Assembly: GCA_032768795.1 (NCBI GenBank)
Contig: CP136490.1
Span: 372,001 to 436,000, forward strand
Direction: 5' to 3'
DNA from: Tremella fuciformis
Lineage: Eukaryota; Basidiomycota; Tremellomycetes; Tremellales; Tremellaceae
Length of the DNA stretch: 64,000 nucleotides
Part shown: one piece after another, positions 31,367 through 43,039 of the stretch
How positions within the stretch are numbered: the first letter of the stretch is position 1
Layout of the letters: each line of letters starts with the position of its first letter
Position numbers and translations under genes: made by a program
The notes under the pieces: model-generated
What the model was told of the DNA's origin: nothing
Seen by the model: the letters and a program-made list of their open reading frames with translations, nothing else
Databases searched by the model: none

Positions 31367-33378
31367 ATGCTGCGCCTCTCCAGGCGTTTGTATCGCAGCA
31401 TGACCGTCCCCCGGTCAATCGTAGCTGTGATCGGCACGACCGGCTCGGGCAAATCCCAGCTCGCCGTTGCGCTCGCCAAGTCCCTCCCTCCCCTTCAACA
31501 TCAACATGAACATGACTCGACCTCTTCCGCCGCTGGCCCAAGTCGACGCCTGCCCGCATTGCCGCCTCAACGCGGCGTCGTGCTGTCGGCCGACTCGATG
31601 CAGCTCTACAGGGGCCTGGATGTGATTACCAACAAGGCCACGGTGGAGGAACAGGCCGGCGTGGAACATTGGGGCTTGGACGTCGTCAGTCCCGGCGGGG
31701 GCGCGTGGGAGCTGGGTCGGTGGTGTCTTGAAGCTGAGAAGAAGGTGTGTCTATCCCTACCCACCCCTCCTTGGGGTGAGAATCTTGCTGAGGCTGAGCA
31801 TAGGTATCGGCACTACCGCCCGACGAGCTGCCGATCATCTGTGGCGGAACGCACTATTTCATCCAGCACTTCCTCTTCCCGCCTCCCGAGCTGCGTATAT
31901 TCCGCTCCTCGCCTCCCGGCAGCAGCAAGGGCAAGTCGCCCCATACGCGATGGGAGCCGCCGTGCCCGTTACCTCCTACACCTGACCTCCCAGCCTCTAG
32001 CCGGCGGCTGCTCGAGACGTTCTGGACGCCCTGTCCTTCGTGGCCCGGAAAGGACGAGCCGTCATTTGACACGGCTGCCGGACCCAGCTCTCGCGCGACG
32101 GTCACGGATGACAGTCAGCTATTGGCGCTCTGGAACCTCCTCAACGAGGTGGACGAGCGGGAAGCGGGCCGGTGGCATTGGCGCGATGGGCGAAAAGTCC
32201 GTCGTGGCCTGGAACGGTGGTGGGAGGCGCAGGCCGCGCCGATGTCCAACACAGCTGCAGGGGAGGAACAGGCTGAGCAAGTGGACAACGCGGGCAGGAG
32301 AGCGAAGTGGGACTGCCATTCCCCTCGGGCTACAGCCTTCGAGCTTACGCCCAGATTCCGAACGCTCATCTTCTGGGTGTACGAGCGTATGGAAACGCTT
32401 CGGCCGAGGCTCGACAAGCGCGTGGACAAGATGCTTGCGAATGGCCTGCTGCGGGAGATTGCAGAACTGAGAGGAGTCGCCGAGCGGATATACGGCTCGA
32501 GCGACGTGATAGATCATACCGAGGGCATATTTCAGTCCATAGGTATGATCCGACCCGGCTGTCACAACTTGTGTGAAAGCTGATGGATGCAGGCTACAAG
32601 GAGTTTGCCGACCTGCCCCTGCCCCAACCTGACCCGCCTACCGACCCTCGCTTCCCCGCCATGGTCGACCGGACCAAGCTGTCCACTGTGCAGTACGCTA
32701 AGAGCCAGCTCAAGTGGATCACGAAGCAGCTCTTGCCCGCTGTGCGGGAGGCCAGGGCGCTGGGCGGGGAGGTGTGCGTGTACGTCGTTCCCGGTGGAGA
32801 GGAGGGCGAGGCAGCTGCTTCTCGCATCTTGGCGGGTGGGCCTTGATGTACAAGTGTCGAGCTCTAGCTGACGTCGAGCTTTTCTCAATGGCGAGGATAT
32901 GCCTGCTCCAAGTACGCTCGGCCACCCGGATGCCGCCGAACTTTTAGCGGTCTTGGAGGAAACCAATGACCGGCTCCCCGATACAGCCGAGTGAGCCTCG
33001 CGTCGTCGTACGTGGAGCGGTGGCGCTGATGGACGCCTAGGCGCCAGCTTCTGAATGTTCGCAGACAGTGCGAGATTTGCTCCACTGCAGGGCGGCCGTA
33101 TACAGTGCTAGGACGGGACTGGGACGCGCACCTCAAGTCCCGGCTGCATCGCCGGTGAGTGTTGTACCGTCATCGCCACTAGCTGACCTGGCAGACAAAT
33201 GAGGGATGCCCGAGGCGAGGACGAGAAGGCCGCGTGGATAGCAGAGCTGCGTCGGAGGGGGGAACAAGCTAAATTAGACCGTGAGGCTGCGCGATCTTCC
33301 GGAACAGAGCCAGTATCAGAAGCAGAAGCAGAGGCAATCGGGACGACGTCGGAGGGACTGCCCGGGGCGGTGCCGTAG
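31367..33378 (+). CDS. MOD5: tRNA dimethylallyltransferase (isopentenyltransferase)
   Basis: Transfers a dimethylallyl group to A37 of tRNAs that read UNN codons. The P-loop is AVIGTTGSGKSQLAVALAK, followed by SADSMQLYRGLDVITNK (substrate-binding DSMQ-YRGL) and the intron-split LPPDELPIICGGTHYFIQHFL. Later segments are WNLLNEVDEREAGRWHWRDGRKV and KRVDKMLANGLLREIAELRG. GIFQSIGYKEF, a hallmark, spans an intron. The C terminus has the zinc-finger CEICSTAGRPYTVLGRDW with distal H-x5-H (HLKSRLHRR), as in eukaryotic MOD5/TRIT1. Five introns fit. Two in-frame starts exist: ATG 31367 (MLRLSRRLYRS-, Arg-rich, mitochondrial-targeting-like) and ATG 31400 (MTVPRS). Alternative use would give mitochondrial and cytosolic forms, as known in yeast. 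Confidence 0.92.
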
Positions 33379-34523
33379 TATGCATCTCTGCATCTGTGGG
33401 CGTTGGGGTGATAGCATGCTCGCTTGTCGCTTGGCCACTAGATGCAACGTGCTGATTGCTCGCCGGAGTGGGGAAGCCGCCGGCAATGGTCGCCCTGCCC
33501 TGAATGATGTGGGGCGGGGCGGGTTGCCGCTGCCGCATGACGTGAGTTCACCACACACACACAGCTGCGGGTCGAGCCAGGATGACGACGCAGAGGCGTT
33601 ACGCAGCGTGACTCATACACCCATCAATTGCGGGCGCTCGGGCCTAGATGCCAGAGGCAGACGCCAAGAGAGGACGAAGGCGCAGAGGGGCGGAGACGGC
33701 GTCGTCGGGCAATAACCGGCCATACTCTCTCTCTTCTCTCTCTTCTCCCCCATCCAACCTTGTTCTTTGGACCGCGAAAGCGGCCGGACCGCCGGACTCG
33801 CTCTCAGAGGCCAAGGCAGTGGGATGTTCTTGGGTATTCCATATCCCAACTTATGCCGCCCATCACATCACACTGATGGTCTATCCGGGGTAGCCTCGCC
33901 CGTCCTCCTTTCCGTCCTCATTGCTCGCGACTCTGTTCGGTCCGCGGCCCGAGTCGTCCCGGCCCACCAGTCAGAAAGGACCCCCACGACCCCCGACCCC
34001 GTGCGAGCGACGAGCGACTAGCGAGCTACGAGCAGCGACGGGTCATTAGACGTTTGAAAGGACGACCCCCGGACAACGGAGCGGCTATCTATCACAGCAG
34101 TGAGGCGTAGCAGCATAGCAGCAGGCAGCGTCATCGCCCCCTTTCTTCCCCGTGCATCCCCCGGACCCCGGGGAGAGGGGATGCAGCTGTGACTGTCTCT
34201 CTCGCTTGGCTCCCTCACCGCTCTCTCTCTCGCTCATCGGGATTGCCGCAGACCATCATCCATCAACCCACAAAGCGGCAACGGCTAATTGCCCCTCGAC
34301 GCTTCCCCTTGTCCCCACCCCACCGCATCACCGCATCACCCCGGACCGCATCGTCCCCAAGCAACTCGGTTTTTTCGAAGCCACCCAAGCAAAAGAAGTC
34401 GACGGCCCCATCGCTTCGCTTCTCCCTGCTTCCTCTTCCTCGTCGGGTCGTCTTTCCTCCACACCACCTCGAAGGTGATATAAGTACACCCCTCTCGCGA
34501 ACTACTCTCACCACACCGCCGCG
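33379..34523. other. Intergenic, promoter and long pyrimidine-rich leader
   Basis: This is 1.1 kb between MOD5 and the next gene. CT-rich runs (33720-33760, 34180-34240) and C-rich segments dominate. A TATA-like GATATAAG lies at 34477-34484, about 45 bp before the start at 34524. Open frames on both strands here are compositional and have no recognisable product. Confidence 0.45.
34477..34484 (+). promoter_or_regulatory. Possible TATA element
   Basis: GATATAAG stands out in an otherwise GC/CT-rich stretch, about 40-47 bp upstream of the ATG at 34524. If it is a TATA box, the leader would be very short, so it may instead lie within the 5' UTR. Confidence 0.3.
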
Positions 34524-35893
34524 ATGCCCGCGCCCGCCCCCACCTTTGCCCGCGTCGCCTCGCTAGGCCAGTGGGCCAACCTCTTCTCCCCCGCCAAGGG
34601 CGTCTTTCGCGCGCCGTCCACGCAGGGCCACACGATCGAGCACCTCGATATCGATATCCGCTTCGTGCCCACCGACTATGACGCCAAGGACCCCTCGCCG
34701 GCGGGCGACATTGACCTGCCCAGCGTGTGCGTCTTGACGCTGCGCGGCGGCGAGTACTGCCAGGACTCGGACGAGCGCATGGACGTCCTGGTCGAGGTGC
34801 TGAGCGCCATCAAGCCGGTCGAAGTCAGGTGGTGAGTAGTGATATCAGGGTGGTTGTGAGGGGGCTGATGTGCCAGGCTCAATGCTGCCGAGGATCTCGC
34901 CGAACAGCGGACGTACGCCACGGTATGCGTGCACCCAAGTATCATCGCCGCCGGGAACGCGTGGGCGGCGACGGGCACCCTGCGCAAGCTCGTCATTCAA
35001 GGTGAGTGCCGCTGGCTGGTTCCTCCTTTGTCGAGGCGGCCAGCTGACAACAGGCGGGTTCCCCTGCCCGAACCTCTCTGCCCCGACGCCGTTCGCCGTC
35101 ACGCCCGCAGCGACACCCCTGCCGTCGCCCGGTGGCCCGCGCTCGTTTGGCATGTCCAGCCTGCCCGCTCTCAGCCTGCACAAGCCAAAGATGGTCGACG
35201 AGGTCAAGCTGCACGAACGAGCCGAGCGCAAACGCCTCGCCGAGTACACCCTCAAGCCGAGATTCGACTTTGCGTTCGCATCGTGGCGCGTCGAGGTACT
35301 CGAGTGGTCGTTCGAAGGTGAGTATCGTGATTACGCGCACGACTCGGCATGCTCATATCGCAGGCCGCTTCACGCCCACGGGTATCCACAATATCCTCTC
35401 GTACGCCTTGAAGTCGTTCAACAAGTCGATCGACAACTACCCCCTCCCCTCCCTCTTCGTCATGTCGCCCATTCCCGACGAAGTTATCGGCGACCTCGCG
35501 GCCCTGCCGTCAATTCTCGAGATGTGCGAAGAGGGCCAGGCATGGCTCGAAGACTGTGCCGTGCTCGTCTCGTCGTCTCACAAAGCCTGCACGCCGTTCA
35601 GGTCGCCTCTTCCCACCGATACGCGCGAGAGGCAGGCAGCGAGGCTCAAAGCAGCTTTGCTCTCCCAGGGCCTGTTCCCCTCGGAAGCTGAAGACGACGT
35701 GCTCGATTCGCCCATGGGCTCGGTGGCCTCGCTCCCCGCCATGTCTGCCTCGATGACCGACGGCGCATCGGAAGAGGAGGCCGAGGCGACTACACCCGAG
35801 CTGGGCACTAGCATCGTACTGGAGGCAGCGCAGGCGCAGGCACGCAAGGCTTCTCTGCCCTCGATCCGGACGGCGAGCGAGGTGGAGATCTGA
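34524..35893 (+). CDS. Unrecognised conserved-looking protein, four exons
   Basis: I do not recognise this protein of about 405 residues. It starts MPAPAPTFARVASLGQWANL at 34524. Introns at about 34833-34876, 35001-35053 and 35319-35363 join in frame (VEVRWLNAAEDL, LVIQGGFPCPN, WSFEGRFTPTG). The first 280 residues look like a folded alpha/beta protein with LRR- or F-box-target-like segments (VCVLTLRGGEYC, LRKLVIQGG, WRVEVLEWSFEG). A Pro/Ser-rich insert (about 150-190) interrupts it, and the last 100 residues are Ser/Glu/Ala-rich. There is no signal peptide or membrane segment. The repeated (R/K)-x-(L/V)-x-(I/V/L) strands hint at a degenerate leucine-rich fold (inference). It is followed by a 1.4-kb intergenic region. 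Confidence 0.7.
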
Positions 35894-36544
35894 GCGGGCG
35901 GTGTGGACGTGGACGTGTACTGGTATGTAGCGCAGATAACAGCTGTAGATGACTGTGGATACCCCTGTTCATAGCAGTAGTAAGAGATGCAGCATGTACG
36001 ATATGCTGGTATGCGGGGATGGGCGGGCACGAGCGTTGATGGTGGAAGGGCAAGGCGTAGGGACAAACGCACGAACTGTCGATTCAAAGGACCTCGTTCG
36101 GCCTCTGTCGGTCCTTTCTCGACAAGCCACCTCGCTCGTGGCATCAAGAGAAGATGATGGTTGATAGCGAAGCAAGACCGATCTCGACGTTGCAAGTGCT
36201 CTTATCGCAGTTAGCCGAGACAAGGACCGTCCTGCGCCCTGCGCCGCGCTAGTCGTTGGGCCTTCGGGTTGACGCTGCACTTCGGGCGTCATCCTCGACC
36301 TACACAGGACAACAGGTCAGATCAGATCGACTGTCTCCGGCAGAGATCGCGACGACCATCACAGCCAAGCCAAGCCTTAGACTTCAAAGTGCAGTGAAGA
36401 GGGGTACGAGCGCCCTGATTATTCCAGCTGCAGGGTCCGGCCGGACATGTGCTCGCCCCTGTTCTCCGCCTACCCCTCCGCCTGACTCCCCGTGTCGACC
36501 TCGGCTGCTTTGCATCCTTATCCTTCTGCTGCGCCGAGTACCAG

Positions 36545-36580
36545 GCAGGTGCCAGGTGCCAGGTGCCAGGTGCCAGGTGG
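36545..36580. repeat. 7-bp minisatellite CAGGTGC
   Basis: Five near-perfect head-to-tail copies of CAGGTGC (with CAGGTGG at the end) occur in the intergenic region before the Zn2Cys6 gene. The unit contains the E-box-like CAGGTG. Confidence 0.8.
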
Positions 36581-36750
36581 CAGGGCGTCAGGGAGGCGGA
36601 CCCCGTGCCGGGTCATTAACAGCGGCCCCTGTTCTGCTTGCTCTGCCCTGCTCTGCCCTACTCTGCGCTGGGCAGATAGGTGGGCAGTAGGGAAACTGGC
36701 GTCATCCATCAGCGGCGGTCAGACAATACAGACAACGAAATAACCAGCCC

Positions 36751-36876
36751 GCGAGCGAGCGAGCCGACGAGCATATCTACAGCCACGTCCTTCCTCTTAC
36801 TCGGGAGAGAGTAGACAGATCTCATCGACGACGACGACGATACACCGCCGACCCGCTGCTCGCTCGCTCGCTCGCG
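36751..36876. repeat. Inverted tetranucleotide tracts, potential large hairpin
   Basis: GCGAGCGAGCGAG (36751-36763) and the complementary GCTCGCTCGCTCGCTCGCGA (about 36857-36876) can pair over at least 13 bp with a loop of about 95 nt. They lie 460-590 bp upstream of the regulator start codon. Confidence 0.7.
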
Positions 36877-37339
36877 ACAAGACAATAAATCAATCTCGAT
36901 CTCGGACACGGGACATGCTAAAATAACCTTGTTTCGGCTCTTCCTCCCTCCTCCCCCACCCCACATCTCCTATCGCTTCGCTCTACGGCTAGCCAGCTCT
37001 CCCGATAGCTGCTAGTCGCTCGCTGCCTGTCCCGCGCGCGGCTCGGTGCCAAGTGCTTCAGCTGCGTACGTACCGGTTATACCAACGACGGTTGCTGGAT
37101 CTCGGCGTCGCACTACTCTCTTCCCTTCCCCTCCCCCTCCCCATCCCCCAGCTGCTCAACTTCCCACTGCACTGCACTGCAACTCGGCGGCGACACCCGG
37201 TTACATGTCCACCTACCCCAGCTCACTGGCACTCCAGCGTGCTCACACGCTCTCCATCGTCAGCGTCAGCGAGCACTGGATCGCCGCAGTGATGCCACGA
37301 CCCACGGGCGGCCCTCGTTGATCACACTCCACTCGCATC

Positions 37340-40300
37340 ATGCTTCCCCGAGGCGGCGGGCCAGGCTCTGGCGCTGGCGCCGGTCCATCTCGTCGACCGC
37401 GCGACGACCATCGCTTCCAGGTCCAGCAGCAGCCCATGTACGGCGGACCCATGACGGCCCTTCCGGCCAACTACGCCCCCCAGCCCTCGAGCACCATGCC
37501 TAGCCCCCTCCAGCCGTACGGCGCCTTCCCGCCTGCCTACATCCCCAGCGACCCCGGGGCCGCTGACCCCGGCCGCTCGCAGCCAGCCGCGACAGGGCAG
37601 TACTTCCGCCCCCCAGGCGACTCTTTCGCCTCGCCCATTGTGCCCACCTATGCGCCGAGCTTTGCGGCACCGCAGAGTACGGCCAGGCGGCGCGAGTCCA
37701 TGCCTGAAGCTGCCACCATGCCCATCGCCCTCGACCCGCACCCCGCTGTTCCCGCCACACCCAACTTTGCCATGTCGTACGGCGCCAGCCCCGCCGCTGG
37801 CCCCTCGGGACTCATGTACGGCGCACACGCAGGCGATGCCGCTGGACCGTCCCGCTTCCCCCATCGGTCGTCCGAGCCGAGGTTGGAGCAGTACGGATAC
37901 CTGCCCCCGCTCGGCCAGGCGGGCATGCACATGGAGGCGGCATACGCCCAGACCCGCATCCCCAGCCTGCCCGACCTCAGCAAGCGCACCGACGAGGCTG
38001 GGCCCAGTCGCTCGCGCCGCAGCACTATGACCAGCCGGGACGACGATGCGGACGTACCTGGTGCGTCCACAACAGGGACGGGAACGAATACCGGGACGGA
38101 GGCGCCGAGCCCGATGGCCCCGAGCTCGCGGCGAGGGTCGCTGGAACAGCGCCAGTTCGTGCAGCCCGAAAGCAGCCGCCGGCCCTCGCTGCCGACACCT
38201 GTGAGGGAGTACCACGCGGACGAGGAGGAAGACGACGAGGAGAAGATGGACCACAGGAAGCGGAAACGCAATAGGACAATTAGGAGCTGTGTCCCGTGTC
38301 ATAATCACAAGCGCAAGGTGAGTCTCCTTGATCCGACACAGAGGTTATGTTGATGGGCAGTGTGATCGTCGAAGACCGTGCGGCAGGTGCACGGCCCTTG
38401 GGCTGACTGGGACGTGTGTGTATGAGGTAGACGAGGTGCGAGATTTGTGGGCCACTCCCCTACAAGTCTCTAATGTATGCTGATGATCAGGTCCGATCCG
38501 ACTGTCGCCGAGTCGGAGCGCCTGCGGCGCCGTATAGCAGAGCTCGAGCAGGTCGTAAGGGAGTTGAGGCAAAAGGCCCCGTCCCGTGCGTCTGCACCGT
38601 CTGTACAGCTCCCGACGCCCGGCACGTCCTCGTCAGCTCGGATCCCCGAGCAGCCCATTCTTTCATTGGGCATCGAGCCTGATTCAGACACCGACAAAGA
38701 GCAGAAGAAACGCCGCGTCATCGTCGACCGCTTTGCCCGGTTCAAGATCGACGAAGCGGCAATGCAGGAGGTGGCGGCGCAGGCGGCCTCCAGCGGCGAA
38801 TCCCTATCTGCCACTTCGCCACAAGCGCAGGTGGCTGCCTTTCCTCTTCGTGCGACCATCGAGCTCAGTCCGATTGATACGGCGTATCAGTTCTCCTTGG
38901 AAGCGCCGAATTCTGCTGCGGCAGACACCGACGTGAAGAGTGGACCAGACGATTATCGGGCAGAAGAGTACAAGACGCATCTTTTGCCTGGAGAAGAGAT
39001 GTTTGCGGATCAGACGGGTCGAAAGACGTTCCTCGGTGTCACAGCTGGGAGAGCGATGTTGCGGCGGGTAAGCCCTAGATCCATTCTTTCCGGCCCGCGC
39101 TAACGACAAGCTACGCGAATTGACCGGAAAGGGCGGCGATACCGAACGGAGCCTGGACAGCGACGAGCTCCTCTCGATCCCTGAAGAGTCGCTCTACTCG
39201 GGCGCATTCGCCGATATGCGCAAGACCTTCCCCTTCACCACGATATGGAGTCACGAGAACTTTTCAGGCGAGATCATTGGGCTGCTGCCAAATCGAGATC
39301 AGGCCGAAATGCTGCTGCAGTCGTTCAAGGATGAGGCCTGCACTTTCTTCTTGGCATGGCATCAGTATGTCTTCCCCTTGTTTGCGTCAGGGTCTCTGCT
39401 GAGCTCAGACCAACGCTTGATGCTGAGTTCCGGCGCTTTTTTGCCTTGTCCCCTGTGGAGAAGATGCAGATCCCCCTCTCGCACCTCGCCCTCTATCTCA
39501 TGGTGTGCTCGTTGGGATGCCTGTTCCGCGCGCACAAATTTGAGGTCTTTGGCGAAGACGGCTTGACAGGCCATGCTCCGTCTATCGGGCACTCTGCCGA
39601 CCCTTCCGAGCCAAACAGCACCAGGAGCTCCATCCCGAAGGACGGAAAGGATCTCACCAGCTCTCGCCTACAGAGCGAGCTGTACTGTAAGTCTCAGCTC
39701 GAATATCCTCATGAATGAGCTTAGCGTAGTGTCCGGATCATACCAAGCGCTCCGGCTGTGCTCTTTCATGTCTACACCGACGATTAAAACGATTCAGACC
39801 CTCATTCTGGTGAATATCTACCTCATCAATAGCGAGCGCGCCGCCGATGCCTGGTCCAGCACCGGCGCGCTCATCCGCCAATGTGTAGCCTTGGGCTTGC
39901 ATGTCGATCCTGCGAGCCTCGACTCCAAGATCTCCATGCGAGACGCGGAGATCAAGCGTCGTATATGGTGGACCGTCGCTGGTCTCGATGCCCTCCTCTG
40001 CGTGTCGTTTGGCCGACCGTCGGCGGTCAACTTTTATACCACCAGTCTTCCCCAAGATCGCACGGACGATAACCTCTCTGATCAGCCTGGCTCGGCTCAG
40101 ACACTACTTCCTCCGTCCAACGTCATCGGGAACGATACGACCGATGCGACGTACCATACGGCGTATTTCCAGCTCACGATCCCCTCTTACGAACTGCTCC
40201 ATCGTGTCTTCCGCATTGACCGCCGATACTCCCGCTCGGCGATATACGGCTGGTTCTCGCCTTCCCGGAATGAGGCTGCCGCTGCTGGCGATGCGGCCGA

Positions 40301-41461
40301 AGCCAGCCAGCATACCTATAATGGGGCGGTCAGGCTCGCGCAGGATATTTTCACTTGGTACTCTCATCTTCCGCGCGGTATGCGCTTTGAGCCTGATAAC
40401 GACACCGCCGAGACGTACTTGGAAACCCGGTCGAGGGTGCATATCGCCCAGACTCTCCTGCTTTGCGTCAAGACCTTCATGCTGGTGTGAGTCGCCGCTT
40501 CGACCCTCTTCCTCGCGCCCCCCCCCCCCCTCCCCCCTCCCTCTTAGCCTGGCCACTGACGCATAGCATGGTCTTGCATCGTCCGTACCTCCGCGCGGAC
40601 CCGTCTGCCTATCCCGAGTCGAGCGATATATGTTTCCGAGCGGCACATACTATTTTGCAGGCGTACCAGCTTGCGTACCGTACTTCCAGCTCGATCTTCT
40701 GGATGTGGTGGACGGTCACGTACCGGGTATGTCTGCTGCACGCTCGATCACGGAGGTAGCTGACGTAGGTAGGCTTTTCAGGCCGGGGCGGTCTGTGCGT
40801 TCTTGGCCATTCGCCAGCCGGACGATCCACGCGCGAAGAAGTGTCTTGTGAGTCGACCCTGGGGAACGGTGACAGTCGAGGCTGATCAAGCAGAAAGATC
40901 TTCGGGGTACTCTGGCTGTCTTTGAGGGTCGCATGGCACGCCGGCCTACAACCCATTCTGTCCAGACTGACCTGTGCAATGGCCTCGTCAGGCTGGAAAA
41001 GCTGGCCACGTAGGTGTTCTGGGTAAACAATCGACTCCACTCGATGCTGATCTCACAGCGCCGCGACGTCGCAACGCCTCTCGTCCAAGCCTCTCGCGCC
41101 CAACCCAACCCATCTCTCGGTCCACTGGCACCCCGCCGACCCGAGCGCTCCTTCGCCCACCAAGTCAAGCGCCGACTATCTTTTCAACCCCCACACCCCC
41201 TTATCCGAGATCCGCGCCTTTCCCGAATCGCCCATTCCCTCCTCGTCGCCATTCGGGCCGAACAGCGCGAATGCCAGCATGATGGCCGAGCTCTCGCCCG
41301 CCGTGCTGGGCGCCATGCCGGTGCTGAACCTGCCCTCTGGCGAGGGCGTGGGGTTCCAAGGGGATGGCGCGGCGGCGATACAGGAGAACTTGCAGCTGCC
41401 TCAGTTCTGGGCTAACGTTTTTGGGATCAAGATTGACGGCGACGGGCATGTGGCGCAGTAA
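37340..41461 (+). CDS. Zn(II)2Cys6 transcription factor with fungal_trans domain
   Basis: The start is MLPRGGGPGSGAGAGPS at 37340. About 310 residues of Pro/Ala/Gly-rich disordered sequence precede a basic patch (HRKRKRNRTIR) and the DNA-binding cluster CVPCHNHKRK/CDRRRPCGRC, spacing C-x2-C-x6-C-x5-C-x2-C-x8-C, split by an intron at about 38317-38360. A further intron precedes a coiled-coil linker (ESERLRRRIAELEQVVRELRQK). The middle homology region follows, with YLINSERAADAWSSTGALIRQ and RIWWTVAGLDALLCVSFGRP, typical of fungal_trans. The C terminus is DGDGHVAQ and the stop is at 41459-41461. At least eight introns are needed; not all acceptors near 40490-40980 are certain. One intron carries a C13 tract. 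The regulated pathway is not evident from neighbours. Confidence 0.8.
40518..40530 (+). repeat. C13 homopolymer in an intron
   Basis: A run of 13 C followed by TCCCCCCTCCC lies in an intron of the Zn2Cys6 gene, between its donor (after MLV) and the CTGAC branch. It is a likely slippage site; a C-rich polypyrimidine tract here is unusual. Confidence 0.85.
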
Positions 41462-41622
41462 CGCCCCCAATCTAAGATGCATTCATCTGCCACATCCTTG
41501 TACTATCAGCGGGAGTATTTTCTCTTGTCGTCCCTGGCGTGTTTGAGGATTGTTTGGTCGCCCTTTTTCGCCTTTTCTCCCCTCTTCCCTCCACTCGACA
41601 AGTCCACCTCTTCACTGCCAAT

Positions 41623-43039
41623 ATGACACGCAACAGAGAGACTCATGGAGCTGTAGCAGAATCAGCAGGAGCTGGAGCGGGGTTCGGAGCAGATATGATC
41701 GCGCTCGATCCTGCCCTGGCGCACTTCGCCCCTCACCTCGGCGCTGATGTGGTTCCCCTCCCCATGGTCGACCCGACCCTCTTTGAGATCGAGCAGGTGG
41801 TCATGGATGTCCGAAGGGGCCGCATCAAGCTCGAGCCGGAGCAAGAACCCGTACCAGAAGCGGACACTTTCGCTGGCGCGGATGTCGCGGACCTAGCTGC
41901 CGGCGTGCAGGGGGATATGGTGGATGCCCTTGGAGGCGAGATCGACCCTGCTTTTAGGGATATCGTGAACAGTCTCACGCGGGTGCAGGATCAGCATCAG
42001 CAGCAGCAGCAGCAACAGCAACAGCAACAAAGACAGCATGCGGAGCAACAGGTGAGCGTGGGGTCTTCCGCGTTAGTGGATAGGGGCTGATCATTCCTGC
42101 AGACTGACATCGGGCCCTCTCAAGCGGCTGCGCTCACAGCGCTCAGCGAGGAGGAGCGCGATAAGCTGCATATCTCTCTTCAGTCGACGTTGGATGATCT
42201 GGCCCAGGGCAACTACGGTGTGTTTACCCCCCCCCCCCCCCCTTCCCGGAAATAAGTGTCATGTTGGTCGAGTGGGGCTGACTCCAGGCGCACTCCTGCA
42301 GAACCTCCAGGATCACGACCCCTCTGCGCCCTACCTCCTCTCCGATCCCTCTGCCGCCGGCCCCTCCTCGCTACACCACCACGAGCACGACCCCCACTCC
42401 CTTCCGGATGACGATCAAGATCCCGACGCCCACACTGCCGGTAAACGAGGACGCGGCCGGCCCAAAGGGTCCAAGAATAAGCCCAGACCGTACGCCCCGC
42501 CTCCCCCGCCGAAAGCCCCTCCGCCCCCGCCCAAGCCTAGAGGCCGACCGCCGAAAGTCCGCACGCCGGAGGAACAGGCCAAGCTGGATCGTATCATGCA
42601 AGAGCGTGCCATGGGGATCAAGCGCCCCAAAGGCCGCCCGAGAAAGTTCCCAGGCTACCTCGTCCGGGAAATGCGGTTGAAGCAGAACAGGCAAGAGTTC
42701 AACGAGCTGCTGAGGCGATACGAAGATCAGCAGATGCAGGATGTGGGGCTTGCGCATGAGCACGATGTGGCGCAGGTGCAGCAGGCGGCGGAGCATGTGG
42801 ATGGGGCGAACGAGCACCAGCAGGAAGGGGCTGGGGACGATGTGGAGGTCGACTATTCTCAGTGGGATATTGGAAATGGTCAGACGTTGCTTGATGTGGT
42901 CGGTCTGCCAGGGGTGCACGACCAGCCGGGAGGCGGGGAGCATGCTCATGAACTGCATATGGTAGGGGACGGCGATGAGCCCAGTGCGGATGTCCGCCTC
43001 GGCCAGGGAGAAATGCGGGTCTTTGACTTGCCGCAGTAG
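41623..43039 (+). CDS. Triple AT-hook nuclear protein with poly-Q
   Basis: It starts MTRNRETHGAVAESAG at 41623; the frame is open back to 41539, but this ATG fits best. The N-terminal half is acidic/Ala-rich with a glutamine tract of about 12 residues (41995-42035, mixed CAG/CAA). Two introns join to TDIGPSQAAALTALSEEERD and LLQNLQDHDPSAPY. Three AT-hook cores follow: KRGRGRPKGSKNK, KPRGRPPKVRT and KRPKGRPRKFPG, separated by poly-proline. AT-hooks bind the minor groove of A/T tracts. A charged helix and an acidic His/Gln-rich tail end at 43039. No enzymatic domain is present, so it may be a chromatin cofactor. It lies 160 bp after the Zn2Cys6 factor on the same strand. Confidence 0.78.
42227..42242 (+). 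repeat. C16 homopolymer in an intron
   Basis: A run of 16 C starts ten bases into the second intron of the AT-hook gene (donor GTGTGTTTA). Length variation would be expected between strains, and it is a place where the assembly itself may be unreliable. Confidence 0.9.

Larger units (their letters stand above)
35894..37339. other. Long repeat-rich upstream region of the Zn2Cys6 gene
   Basis: This is 1.45 kb with no supported gene. It holds a 7-bp minisatellite (CAGGTGC, 36545-36580), a 10-bp motif in three copies (CTCTGCCCTG, 36641-36670), and a pair of complementary tetranucleotide tracts (GCGAGCGAGCGAG at 36751-36763 and its reverse complement within 36857-36876). Between the tracts is GACGACGACGA. 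It probably contains the promoter and a long 5' leader of the regulator at 37340. Confidence 0.5.

Noticed and set aside
41995..42035. The CAG/CAA tract in the AT-hook gene as an expandable repeat.
   Set aside because: It is short and interrupted by CAA codons, an ordinary poly-Q in a nuclear protein, so it is mentioned only in the gene entry.
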